Of a stretch of DNA of 64,000 bases, positions 48,401 to 58,208 are shown one piece after another. Numbering within the stretch: the stretch's first letter is position 1; each line of letters starts with the position of its first letter. A program made the position numbers and the translations under genes. This DNA comes from Vairimorpha ceranae (Eukaryota; Microsporidia; Nosematidae). Under the pieces are notes generated by a model. That model made no database searches, was not told where the DNA came from, and saw nothing but the letters and a program-made list of their open reading frames with translations. Location: assembly GCF_000988165.1 (NCBI RefSeq), contig NW_020169298.1, positions 1 to 64,000 on the forward strand. Reading direction: 5' to 3'.

Positions 48401-50092
48401 TCGTATTTATAACACCAGAGAAGTTTACTGAGGCAATATGTCGGCGAGCCCAGCTTGTGCCCGAGCCGCACAAAATTCGATCTATGTAGATTCTTTTTTA
48501 GCTGTAAAAAGTAATTTTAGGCATTCTAATTTACAAGGTTTAAAATAATTATGTTGTGTAATTAGATGCAAAATATTTTTATCGCTTTATATAGGCATTG
48601 CCGTAATTAAAATTTAAAACCATTTGTATGACAAAGTCGTGCTAATTAAATTTCGTATTTAATCAAAAGTAAATAATTTTTATTTACAGGTTTAAAGAAA
48701 TTATTGAAATGTGGTATTTATCCTAAAAAAAAGCTTTTGTATTTTTTTATTACTTTTGTCATATATAACATCTCAATTTTTATCCATGATCAGTATTAAT
48801 CAATTTCAAATAAGATTTTTTAATTTAAACTACAAATTAAAAAAATAGATTAAATTTTAAAAATTTTAGATTTTTTTGGTCTTAAAAATATTGCAGAAAC
48901 AGAATCTTTTACAGCCCTCCTTTATTCAACAAACTCTGTTTGTAGAATTGTCATTAAAAATTCTTTTTAAAACATACTTAGCAAGTATCACAGCGGATAT
49001 TACCTTGTTACATGCAAAAATATTTCGGATTTGATTTTGTGTTAAAGATTGTATAGGAATTTTAAGACAGAAGTTTGTAAGGTTACAAAATTTAAATATA
49101 GTAAAGGTTGTAAGTAAAACGCTTTGCACGGTTATGACTCGTGACATTTAATTAAAGAACTATATCTTTAGATGTAGAATAAGGAAATTATTAGTAAATG
49201 TTTTGTAAGATTTATGTCAAAGAGAATTGAAAACCAATAGCCAAGCAGCTAATTACATTTATTGATTAACGCAGGCTTTTCCTTTGTTGTGTGCTACTCT
49301 TCGCGTCAAATAACCCACAAATCATTATTATGAGATAGTTGAAATGTTTACATTTATAATGTAATTTTTATATAAAATATTTTTTCTAATAAACATACTT
49401 TAAATAACAACACTTTTAATTTTAAAATTGAAAACTGTGTTAAAAATTTTCTTATATAAAATGTTGGATAAAAATTTAAACGCATATTTTTAATAATGTA
49501 AAATATTTAAATAACATACAAATGGTCAAATTTACATATTTAAATATATTAACAGTGTAATGTACAAATGCAGAACAGAAATAATTCCGTTTATTCTGAT
49601 ATAAATGGGCTTAAAACCTTATATCATAAACATTACTCAAAAAAATGAGATTTTATCCTCGTTCGGAAGCCTGCATTTTAACTTGGATACTTAAGAAACA
49701 ATTGAGAAGTACTTTTTTGGACTATTGAAGGGGATTTTAAGAAAGCAAAGCGACATTAGCAACGTTAAACTGATGGAAAGTAAGTTAACAAAAGTTTTAA
49801 AGAATCTGATTACTTTGGTGTAAAAAAGAATAAGCTTTTTTAATTAATATCTTGGAACATTGAGTTGTATATTATTTTTAAAATCAAAATTTATTTAATA
49901 ACATTCCTTGTTTTTATTTTCTTATGTTTTACATCAGAAACTAGGACCCCAAGTTCTTTCGTTAACTTTCTTTTCGTCAATAAATGTTGCTGTTTCGGAT
50001 AAATATTTTTTTATATTAATAATTTCAAGTATATTTTTTTTACAAAAATAATTTAAAATTGTATACAATATTTTATTTATTTTACCCTTAAA
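48401..50092. other. Gene-poor region with a GC-rich island and a possible transposase fragment
   Basis: The 32 bases from about 48439 to 48470 are about 75% G+C, in a region otherwise near 20%. A minus-strand frame at 48926-49147 (73 codons) has a helix-turn-helix-like stretch (LTQNQIRNIFACNKVISAVI) that could be the N-terminal part of another Merlin transposase, but the match is weak. The rest is AT-rich and without gene-like frames. Confidence 0.45.
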
Positions 50093-50662
50093 ATGAATGT
50101 ATCTGTTCTTTTAAATATTCCTAATTTGGTAGGGTACATAAGATTACTCCTGCTAGTCATTGGAATATTTCAAGACACCAAATTATTCTTAACGTTGTAT
50201 GCCATCTCTTCCTCTTTAGACTTTTTAGATGGGTATCTGGCACGAATGTTTAATCAAGAATCTGTACTTGGTGCATGTTTAGATATGTTTACTGACCGTA
50301 TCTCAACTGTAATAATTTCTTTAAGGATCATGAAAGAAAAAAAACAAATGCAAAAATTTATAAGTCTTTATGTTTTGATAGACCTCTTTTCACACTTCAC
50401 ACATTTCTACATATCTTCATTGGATAATGTTCATCATAAAAATGCTAATAATATAATTCTAAAAGTGTATTATTACAAGCCTTTTCTATGTTTAATATGT
50501 TTTTTTTCTGAATGCTTTTTTATACACACACTTTCTGAGTATAAATTTGGTATAATCTACAGATTTACATATTATTGTACTGTTATGAAAATGATCTTTC
50601 ATATTGTACAATTAATCGATGCACTGTTGAAATTATCTGATTATAAAGAAAAAGCAATGTAA
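50093..50662 (+). CDS. PIS1: Phosphatidylinositol synthase (CDP-alcohol phosphotransferase)
   Basis: The enzyme joins CDP-diacylglycerol and inositol in the ER membrane. The 189-residue protein has the complete family active site: D43-F-L-D46-G47-Y-L-A50-R51, then G60, D64 and D68 (GACLDMFTDR). The sequence after it, with LYVLIDLFSHFTHFY near 120-135, is typical of PI synthases over choline/ethanolamine transferases or PGP synthase. About five hydrophobic segments are present and the length is near that of human PI synthase (213). The ATG follows TTTACCCTTAAA. Together with Pik1 at 33975 it would give the route from CDP-diacylglycerol to PI4P. Confidence 0.93.
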   Translation: MNVSVLLNIPNLVGYIRLLLLVIGIFQDTKLFLTLYAISSSLDFLDGYLARMFNQESVLGACLDMFTDRISTVIISLRIMKEKKQMQKFISLYVLIDLFSHFTHFYISSLDNVHHKNANNIILKVYYYKPFLCLICFFSECFFIHTLSEYKFGIIYRFTYYCTVMKMIFHIVQLIDALLKLSDYKEKAM

Positions 50663-50881
50663 TAAAATGTTATATTTAATAAAAAGTTTTCTAAGTTTTA
50701 TTGTCTTACTAGATATTTTAAAATTTACTTATTAAATTTAAGTTCATAAATTAACATTTTTAAAGAAATTATACTTTATATTTAAAACACGGGATTACAT
50801 GCATTTGCTAAAAACTTTATTTTTTATCTTTAACCTAAAAATTGTAACCAATATAGCTTTAAAAATTTTAAAAACATTTAT

Positions 50882-51571
50882 TTAAAATCTACTATGATCT
50901 ATCATAAACATGGAAACAATATACATCATTATTGTCCTATTAAATAAGCCCAATGATTCGGAATATTTGCTATTATGTTTAATAAATGTTTTACTTAAAA
51001 GTTGCATGAAGAATATTACACTAAGGATGTACAGTATTTCAACGTTATTTGTAAATATTAAAACACCAAAGGCAAGTACCTTAAAAAGATCATCTTTGGT
51101 AATTTTAATACTTAAAATATACTTTATAATCTTTTTATAATCAAACATTTTTGTATTATTTCTTAGAAGATAAGTTTTCTCTCCCACTGTAACTAATCTA
51201 TTGGAATCTACAGTAATTACATTATTGGTTCCTGGAAATTTAATTCTTGTAGTGTTACCTTTTTTGTTTTGACTCACAAAATTTATTCTATCTTTTGTAT
51301 TCTTTGTAGTATCAATATCTTCTACAATAACATCATCATCTATAACTCCATAATTTTTTATGTCAATATCAAAAGTCAAGTTCAAAGAACTAAAACGTGA
51401 AAGATCTACAGTCTCTTCTAAAAGAAAATCGTTATTGTAAACAAATATATTCTGCTTTTTTACATCCAAACTATTACTAAGATATTCTTTAATATCATTA
51501 ACTGTTAATATATTATTAATTTCAGTATAAAACTTATATCTTTTGTCTCTTGAGGTTAGTTCTATTTTCAT
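50882..51571 (-). CDS. Ubiquitin-like domain protein with C-terminal membrane segments
   Basis: The 229-residue protein starts with about 70 residues of ubiquitin-like pattern (MKIELTSRDKRYKFYTEI, then LTVNDIKEYLSNSL and NIFVYNNDFLLEETVDL), then a polar linker, and two to three hydrophobic segments between about 155 and 225. This layout is that of ER proteins such as HERP or Usa1, which link ubiquitin ligases in ER-associated degradation, but I see no sequence proof of that role. The start is the ATG directly after CACCCCC; the longer frame begins with TTG ten codons upstream. Confidence 0.55.
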   Translation of the reverse strand: MKIELTSRDKRYKFYTEINNILTVNDIKEYLSNSLDVKKQNIFVYNNDFLLEETVDLSRFSSLNLTFDIDIKNYGVIDDDVIVEDIDTTKNTKDRINFVSQNKKGNTTRIKFPGTNNVITVDSNRLVTVGEKTYLLRNNTKMFDYKKIIKYILSIKITKDDLFKVLAFGVLIFTNNVEILYILSVIFFMQLLSKTFIKHNSKYSESLGLFNRTIMMYIVSMFMIDHSRF

Positions 51572-52331
51572 GGGGGTGAATTTAAAATTTAATTTAAACA
51601 AATGTCAAAAAGGGGTAAAACAAACTATTGGTACCTAAAAAAGAAACCAAAAGAACTATATGCTTTAAAGTTTTTGTTAAATTTTTTATAAAATATTTGA
51701 CATTTGTAAAAAATTTGTTGGTTAATTAAATATTTACTAAAAATGGAAAATACACCAATAAAATTTTAATTATACAATCAAATGTATTTTCAGCAAATTT
51801 TAATTTATTTAAAAATGATAATATAAGAAAATTTAATCAGTATTTATATAAAAATGTATAATTATTATATATTAGAATTTATTCATGTCTTAATTATTTC
51901 CATTACTAGCTTTAACATTTTAAACGGAAGATGATGGAATTTGATCTGTTGATATTTATCTTAAGTAAAATAAAAGTGCCAAGTCAAAACTAAAAGATTT
52001 ATTTAAAATATTGATATTGTCTATAAATAAAAAAATCAACTTTTTTAATTTGCATTTTTTGCTTAAAAAAGAAAAGTTAATTTAGTAATTTAAAAAATAA
52101 TTAACTTATACTGATTACTAAATCGCAACAGTATTCCCCTTAGACACTATATATAAGTTTAATTTTTAAATCTTTAACTTAAAATTTTATTTTTATTTAT
52201 CACTGATGTAATTATTAGAAACATTTTTTAATAATTATAAAAATTTAAGAAAAATAAATTAAAACGTTCAAACTTAGTAAATTATAAGATTACACATTTA
52301 TTTTTTTAGTTTAAAATATTTAGGAGCTCGA
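51572..52331. other. Intergenic, nothing recognised
   Basis: About 760 bases of AT-rich DNA lying up to the left inverted repeat of the Merlin element. Confidence 0.55.
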
Positions 52332-52373
52332 GTACTTTAGTTACTCATATTTTAGCTTGCCGTTTAAAATTTT
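52332..52373 (+). repeat. Left terminal inverted repeat of the Merlin element
   Basis: Starts GTACTTTAGTT and contains TTTTAGCTTGCCGTTTAAAA; it pairs with 53323-53364. Confidence 0.9.
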
Positions 52374-53322
52374 GTAACTTCAAAAAACAAAATCAGAATA
52401 AATTAAGAGCGTAAAAACATGAACAGAGAGTACATGTTTTTGTAATTAAAAGCAAATTAAAATTATAATTTTTTGTAGAAATAAACATAAATAGTTATTT
52501 TTTAATAATTTTTATTGGCTTTTAAATACTCAGGTTGATTGTTCCTTTTAAATGCAAAAAGCTCTAAAAAATAGCTATATCTCACTTATTATGATATATA
52601 ATAGGCACTTTCGTCTTAACACCGGCCAATGTCCCTCTATCGTACTAGTTGAAATCTGTAGTATTGTCTACAAAATTAATACTATGATTAACCGTGCGGT
52701 GTAAATAACTTTTTTTATGCAGATTGCAATAACCCTTCCAACAATCTGTATAAATAATACTGCAAGGAAGTACAAATTTTTTAATTAAACTTATTAATGT
52801 TTCTGATTTTCTATTTTTTCTAATTTCAATAAGACTATGCGCCTTGCCGGTAACCGTTCTATCATACCTAATACCCAAACTTCTTCTACCCCATGGCCTC
52901 GGTGGTACTTACGTTTGCCAAATTTGGATTATCCTATTTCCACTACCACGCCAAGGCAACCTATTTAAATATTACCAGAAATACATTTTCCTGTTTTTTA
53001 TAATAGGGCCTATACTTTTCTTGCCTAAACATCCCAAAAAGCTTATAATCTTACAATTAGCATTATTAATGTATAAAAATTACTTGTGTTATATGTAGCC
53101 AAAAGATCTTGCATTAAAAAAAGGTTTGTTTTTAATTAAAGAATTTTTTTTCTGCAACCCCGCCTAGTAAATCTCACCATGTTAAAAAATTCTTCCTAAA
53201 TGATAAGTTGCCTAAACAAAACCTATAAAAGTGTTCTTTTACAATTTTTGAGTGTAATATGTAGAATATTTTCAACTTATTCAAAATCATTCTTTATTTT
53301 GATTTTGTTTTTTTGGGGTTAA

Positions 53323-53364
53323 AAAATTTTAAACGGCAAGCTAAAATGTGGGGAACTAAAGTAC
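53323..53364 (-). repeat. Right terminal inverted repeat of the Merlin element
   Basis: Reverse complement of the left repeat with about four mismatches, all in the ten bases after GTACTTTAGTT. Confidence 0.9.
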
Positions 53365-53507
53365 ACTTTAGCCCATATTTATAATTTTAAAAATCAATCG
53401 TTTTGCAAAAACTAATGTTGATTTTGTACTTAAAAACTTCATCAAAAATCATGCATGCTTTTTTTGAAATAATTTTGGCTTTAAACTTTTATTTTTTAAA
53501 AAATAAT

Positions 53508-54809
53508 TTATTTAAATAATTCGATAAGATTATCTATGTTAAGATAATAGCGCGCTAATGAAGGGTGTCTTTTCTTCTTCATATAAAATACTTGTTGTTG
53601 TTTTTTTAGGTGCACAATCATATCTTTATCAAAACTGCAAGGATTTAATAAATAAAGAAATATAGTTTTACATAAAAATAAGTGATCATTAATAAAAATG
53701 TTTAGATCTGAAGTTGATGGCAAATTTTGATCATCAAAAGTAAATCTTTTTCCATAGTAGATAGTAAGAAAATATGTCAAATTATATCCTTGAAATATTT
53801 CGTTATAAAGCAACTTCGTAGTGATAATTTCTAGGCTTTTTCGAAGTTCAAAGGATCCAGCAAAATTAATAAAAGTTTCATTCTTTTTTTCGTTTAAACT
53901 TGAATTTGTAAAATTTTGTGTATTGAAAATGCGTAAAGCACACAAAATCTTAGACATCATTTTATTACTTGCATTTGTTAAATCTTCACTTTTATGAGAC
54001 TTCACATACAAAATGGCAGATTCAAATATTTTGTTGACTATTCGCCCAAATTCTTTGTCAATGAAAAAATAATTTTTTTCAGCTATAAAAATTAAATGAA
54101 GAAGAAGTGGGCAATCTTTAACAAATTTATAAAAATTATCATTAAACAAGTTATAAAATTGAGATTCGTTTAAAAAAGGACATTTGTATCTGTTTTTCAT
54201 ATTAAGACTTGGTATTGTTGAAGAGTTAGCAATTTCAAGTGTCAATTTATCTTTTGAGGTTTGTTGACCTTCTAACTTATTTTTTATTAAACAAGACTTT
54301 GAAATGACTTCATTAGTAGTCATTTGTTTTACATCAAAATTATCTGTACTACAATCAAGGGCTTTATTTTGTTTAAGGTTAAGGTTTTTAATTTTTATAC
54401 TGAAAATAGTATTATCTTTAGTGTCATCATTATCCTCTTTATTATTATTTATATAAAATATTTTAACACTACATTCATCTGAGAAAGTGACTTTCTTTTT
54501 GCTTTTTTTAAGTGGATTTTTCATATTTTCTTTAGTATCTTGATTTATTAATTCAGCATTTAATTCATCTAAAAAAGTAACTTTCTTTTTGTTTCTTGCA
54601 ATTGGCTTTTTTCTGTCGTTTGTTGTTTTAATATTACTCAGACCTATGAAATTTGTAATATTTGGTTTTTTTAAAGTTGACTTTATCTGATGTATTGAAT
54701 CAATACTTTTATCAATGCAATTATTGTTATTATTATTAAATCTCAAAGTATTATTTTTAACATCCATACAAAAACATGATTTTAAAAAAAGTACAATGCA
54801 ATTTACCAT
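53508..54809 (-). CDS. Putative secreted protein with two KKVTF motifs
   Basis: I do not recognise a family for this 433-residue protein. It starts with a likely signal peptide (MVNCIVLFLKSCFC) at the ATG five bases after TTCCCC; the longer frame begins with TTG eleven codons upstream. Residues 15-215 are polar, Asn/Lys-rich and probably disordered. In it a segment is duplicated with a 30-residue shift: KKKVTFLDE (74-82) and KKKVTFSDE (104-112). KVTF fits the RVxF docking motif for protein phosphatase 1. Residues about 217-433 are more ordered, helical, with several cysteines and aromatic residues. It lies beside the Merlin element in a gene-poor region; with its signal peptide it is a candidate host-facing protein, which is inference. 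Confidence 0.65.
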   Translation of the reverse strand: MVNCIVLFLKSCFCMDVKNNTLRFNNNNNNCIDKSIDSIHQIKSTLKKPNITNFIGLSNIKTTNDRKKPIARNKKKVTFLDELNAELINQDTKENMKNPLKKSKKKVTFSDECSVKIFYINNNKEDNDDTKDNTIFSIKIKNLNLKQNKALDCSTDNFDVKQMTTNEVISKSCLIKNKLEGQQTSKDKLTLEIANSSTIPSLNMKNRYKCPFLNESQFYNLFNDNFYKFVKDCPLLLHLIFIAEKNYFFIDKEFGRIVNKIFESAILYVKSHKSEDLTNASNKMMSKILCALRIFNTQNFTNSSLNEKKNETFINFAGSFELRKSLEIITTKLLYNEIFQGYNLTYFLTIYYGKRFTFDDQNLPSTSDLNIFINDHLFLCKTIFLYLLNPCSFDKDMIVHLKKQQQVFYMKKKRHPSLARYYLNIDNLIELFK

Positions 54810-55260
54810 ATTATGGGGAAATATTTTTTTTATTAAATGCAAATTTTTTAAAAATATGTGACTAATTAATTTTTTGTAAAGAAATTTTTGTATTTAAATT
54901 TTTTGATAAATGTTTGCTTTTAAAAAAAAGCAAAAAAATTATATAATTTTTTGAAAATTGTTCAAAATATTTGCATTTAAATTTAATAATTTACAAAGTA
55001 TTTTATAGAAACTATATGATTTTAGCTACTGTTTTCTTTTCTTAAGAAAATAAATAAAAAATTTTAATTAAATAAATATCCAACACATAAAAATTTGTAA
55101 AAACTGTGAAAGTAAATTTTGTATAATACTCAATTTTTTGTCATATTAGAATTATATAAAATAGTAATTTATAATATTCTTAAAGATATTTACCATTATG
55201 AAATATTTTTAATTAAATACCAGTTTTTTATGAAATAAATATTTTATTTTATTAAAAAGT
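54810..55260. other. Intergenic, nothing recognised
   Basis: AT-rich DNA without gene-like frames. Confidence 0.55.
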
Positions 55261-55900
55261 TATTCTTTGCAAGATTTGAGATTGTCCGTGTTGTGCACAC
55301 AACCACCAATAGCAATTAAGATTTTATAAGAGGGATTTCTATTGGTAGCATCTAAGCAAATGATTGGTTCCGCTACATCGTTATTAATATTTTGGAAGCT
55401 ATTGGATCCGATTAAGGAGCTAAAACTACAAAAAGAAATTTATTTAAAATAAATATGCCTTTCAACAATTCTTATTCTTTTAACAGCCTAGCCTGTTCAG
55501 TATTTATATTCGGAGCAAGCACCATTACGACCTAGGATCCATAAGTCTGTTAATTTTTACAATCTGGTTACTGATGTGTAAAAATCTACAAAATTTGCAC
55601 AGGTAATAAAAATTTATAAATTAAATATATTTATAAAATGAAGAATTAAAAGTCACACCAACATTAAGTTTTGCTCTTGAAATATTTGTACTGCATAGGA
55701 TTTTGAGTGTGCAACTTTCCATGCTTTCGTAACAATTTGAAAAAGCATTGCATGCCACAATTTAATGAAATAATACCATTACACCTAAACTTTTGAAGTA
55801 CCTTCCAAAATAGACAACTAGAACTTTTAGTAAAGCTTATCCAGCTTTTAATTTTAAATAATATATCGTTGTTAATTTGTCTCACACAAATCAATTTAAA
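55261..55900 (-). pseudogene. Decayed coding fragments of unknown origin
   Basis: Two minus-strand stretches look like old coding DNA. At about 55263-55430 a frame reads with AEPIICLDATNRNPSYKIL and then IAIGGCVHN before a stop. At 55664-55894 a 76-codon frame contains CLFWKVLQKFRCNGIISLNC. Neither has a start motif, and I cannot name the family; a transposase or a kelch-like gene are both conceivable. A short inverted pair (CCAATAG...CTATTGG) lies near 55305-55350. Confidence 0.35.
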
Positions 55901-56599
55901 AAATTTAATATTAGTTCAAATTAACTTTTGTCTACAAAATATAATAAAATTCCTCTTTTTTTAAAAGAATAAGTATAAATGTTGTTGAGAACTGTTATTA
56001 AAAGATGAAAAATGTTTTACCATGTTTCATAGTTGTAAATATGTTAAAGCATTTTAATAAGACATAATTAGAATTAGGAAATTTTAATATAGAAGCCAGG
56101 TTCATGTTTTGATCTAACACAAGATCAGGAAAAAAGGCATAAAAGAAATTCTAACATAAAAAAAATGTTTAATGAAAAAGTGTTGAACAAATGTTATGAT
56201 GATATAACAGTTTAACCTTGTTTTTAATGTTCTATCATATGTAGTTGATACAGCAGTGTGATAAAAATTTTAAATTTGTACAACTAGAGTCTTTTATCAT
56301 TAGATCTTAAAAATCATAAAATTTATATTAAATGTTAAAAACAACTTTATTTCGCGTGTAAGATTTACAAAATATTACACATAATTAATATAGTTAATTA
56401 TCGCTACAAATTAAAAAATTTAATTAAACCTTTTTTTTCAAATCATGTCTTTTTGTACTTATTTTAAATATAAAAAATATACAAATTTACTTATTCGTCT
56501 CGCAAAATTAAGAAGTTCATAAATCTTTAATACATAGATGTCGGTTAAGTTGTTAAAGTTATTATTATAAAGTAAAGGGCGCTAAACTATTTTTTACAC
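55901..56599. other. Intergenic, nothing recognised
   Basis: About 700 bases of AT-rich DNA between the decayed fragments and the retroelement relic. Confidence 0.5.
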
Positions 56600-56652
56600 C
56601 CTCCGAATAACTACGTTCATTTTAAAAAATTCTGTACGTAGTTATTCGGAGG
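56600..56652. repeat. Perfect 17-bp inverted repeat (hairpin) at the end of the retroelement relic
   Basis: CCTCCGAATAACTACGT at 56600-56616 is repeated inverted at 56636-56652 with a 19-base spacer. The right arm overlaps the last codons of the reverse-transcriptase fragment, so the readable element stops at this hairpin. Confidence 0.9.
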
Positions 56653-57715
56653 AAGGTGGAAAGATGGAATAGCACCCATAAACTCTACTATTAAATTCAA
56701 AAGCAGTTTTATATTTGTCTTTCTCTGCAATTTCTATGCCGTAAAACCCTTTTTTTAGATCAAAAATCGACATTACTTTGGCTCCTTGCGTAACTTGTTT
56801 AATATCCCGTATATTTACAAGTCTATATTCGTCTTTTTCAATAGTACTATTCAAAGCCATCAATTACTAACTAATCTGATATCTCCGTTTGGTTTTTCTA
56901 ATGCTCTTATATAATTGCGCCATTCTGATTTCAACTTTCTTATTACTTTCCTGCTTTCTTTAAATGTTTATTCGTTCTCTTTATTAGCGCTTGTGAAGCT
57001 ATTTGTTTCCTTTTTATTACTTTCTTTCCTGGTTCTGTAATGATCTTATATTTTTCAACTTTGCAAAAACTTATCTGTCCTTTAACGTCCAAAACTTATT
57101 TATACTTATCTCGAATTTTTTCAATGTTAAGCTTATACCTCTTGATTTCTCCTATTCGTTTTAACTTTTTCGTTTGTTTATCAATTTTAAATCTACCTCT
57201 TGACTTCGTAGTAATACACTTTTTCTCAGAATTTGAATCAAGAAAATCATTATTAACACCAAAAAATATTTAGAACTGTCTTTATCAAAATATCGATTCT
57301 TAGCTTTTCTACTATAACAATTTCTAGAGATATGGTCACCTTTATCAATAAAAATATTTAAAATTACTATTATTTACCTTGCTATTACTTTCTTTAAATG
57401 TATTTCTAACAACTTAAACATTCTTTTTCAACATCTCATTCCCTTCTATTTTTTTTGATTTTCCTCTTGTTTTATTCTTAATTCTATTTCTCCTCATCAA
57501 TCCTTAAATTTGTTACAATGAAAAGTTTAAATGCATCTGATCCTCTTTTAATAATTCTCTCTTACATCGCGACTTCTCAACCTTTTCAAGTATCAATGTG
57601 TACCTAATAATATCTAAATCATTCAATTATATTTTTAGCCTCTTTACTGAAATTTCCTTTAGTCGACTCGTATTTTTGTATTGCCTCCATGTCAGAACCT
57701 TCCATAATTAAAAGT
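56642..57715 (-). pseudogene. Decayed Ty3/gypsy-type LTR retrotransposon (gag to reverse transcriptase)
   Basis: On the minus strand a broken gag-pol reads from 57715 downward. A frame starts MEGSDMEAIQKYESTKGN at 57707 and soon breaks. Near 57340-57310 the piece GDHISRNC looks like the second half of a CCHC zinc knuckle of gag. Further on come a basic segment (KIITEPGKKVIKRKQIASQA, about 57040-56975), and the reverse-transcriptase start: SEWRNYIRALEKPNGDIRLV (about 56935-56876), DEYRLVNIRD, and IFDLKKGFYGIEIAEKDKYK with the first catalytic aspartate (56765-56705), followed by TAFEF. This 'D-L-K-x-G-Y..I.I...D..KTAF' block is diagnostic for Ty3/gypsy elements. Everything after the first catalytic aspartate region (YxDD, RNase H, integrase) is lost at the hairpin. 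Stops and shifts are frequent. No long terminal repeats were found. Confidence 0.75.
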
Positions 57716-58208
57716 TAAATTTATTTTTATATATAAATAACATTTGATTTAAATTCCATTTTTATAATATAGCATTGAATAGATTTGTTTTACAGAATTG
57801 ATTTTTAAAAATTTAATATTCTTGTACATTATGGTAGCTGCGATAAATATTTAAAAATTGCCTTTTTTAGTAATTATAAAAAACATGTACTTTAATTAAT
57901 CTATTGGTTATAGGACTTTAAAAATGATAATATATAAAAAATATAAGCTTAAAATAAAATATTTTTATTGTGTTTTAAATTTTCTATATTTAAAAATTGT
58001 AAATTATAAAATAAACAAAATAAAATTATAAATAAAAAATTTGTAAATTAATGATAATTTTAATAAAAAAATGCAATTATAGGAAAATTAAAGTATAAAA
58101 ATATCTATTTTCAACAAATTTGTTTCTGCAAACATATTTAAATGAAAATTAAATTTAAATTAAAAAATATTAATTTATAACATAAATAAAATTTTTTTTC
58201 GGACCCAT
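57716..58208. other. Intergenic, nothing recognised
   Basis: AT-rich DNA, ending in GGACCCAT directly before the next start. Confidence 0.55.

Larger units (their letters stand above)
52332..53364 (-). mobile_element. Merlin-type DNA transposon with both terminal inverted repeats, inactive
   Basis: The element is 1033 bp long. Its ends are 42-bp inverted repeats (52332-52373 and 53323-53364) that differ at only a few positions. Between them, on the minus strand, an ISXO2-like transposase can be read in pieces: SKFGKRKYHRGHGVEEVWVL (about 52962-52890; preceded by VEI and a stop), then after a frame change SETLISLIKKFVLPC and IIYTDCWKGYC (52810-52730), HRTVNHSINF, and in a third frame STIEGHW near 52650. 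These are the blocks with the DDE residues. Two frameshifts and at least one stop make it non-functional. No clear 8-9-bp target duplication flanks the repeats. The plus-strand frame at 52844-53098 is only its shadow. Confidence 0.85.

Noticed and set aside
48926..49147. 73-codon frame as a gene
   Set aside because: No start motif; at most a weak helix-turn-helix remnant of a Merlin transposase.
52844..53098. 84-codon plus-strand frame
   Set aside because: Shadow of the Merlin transposase on the minus strand.
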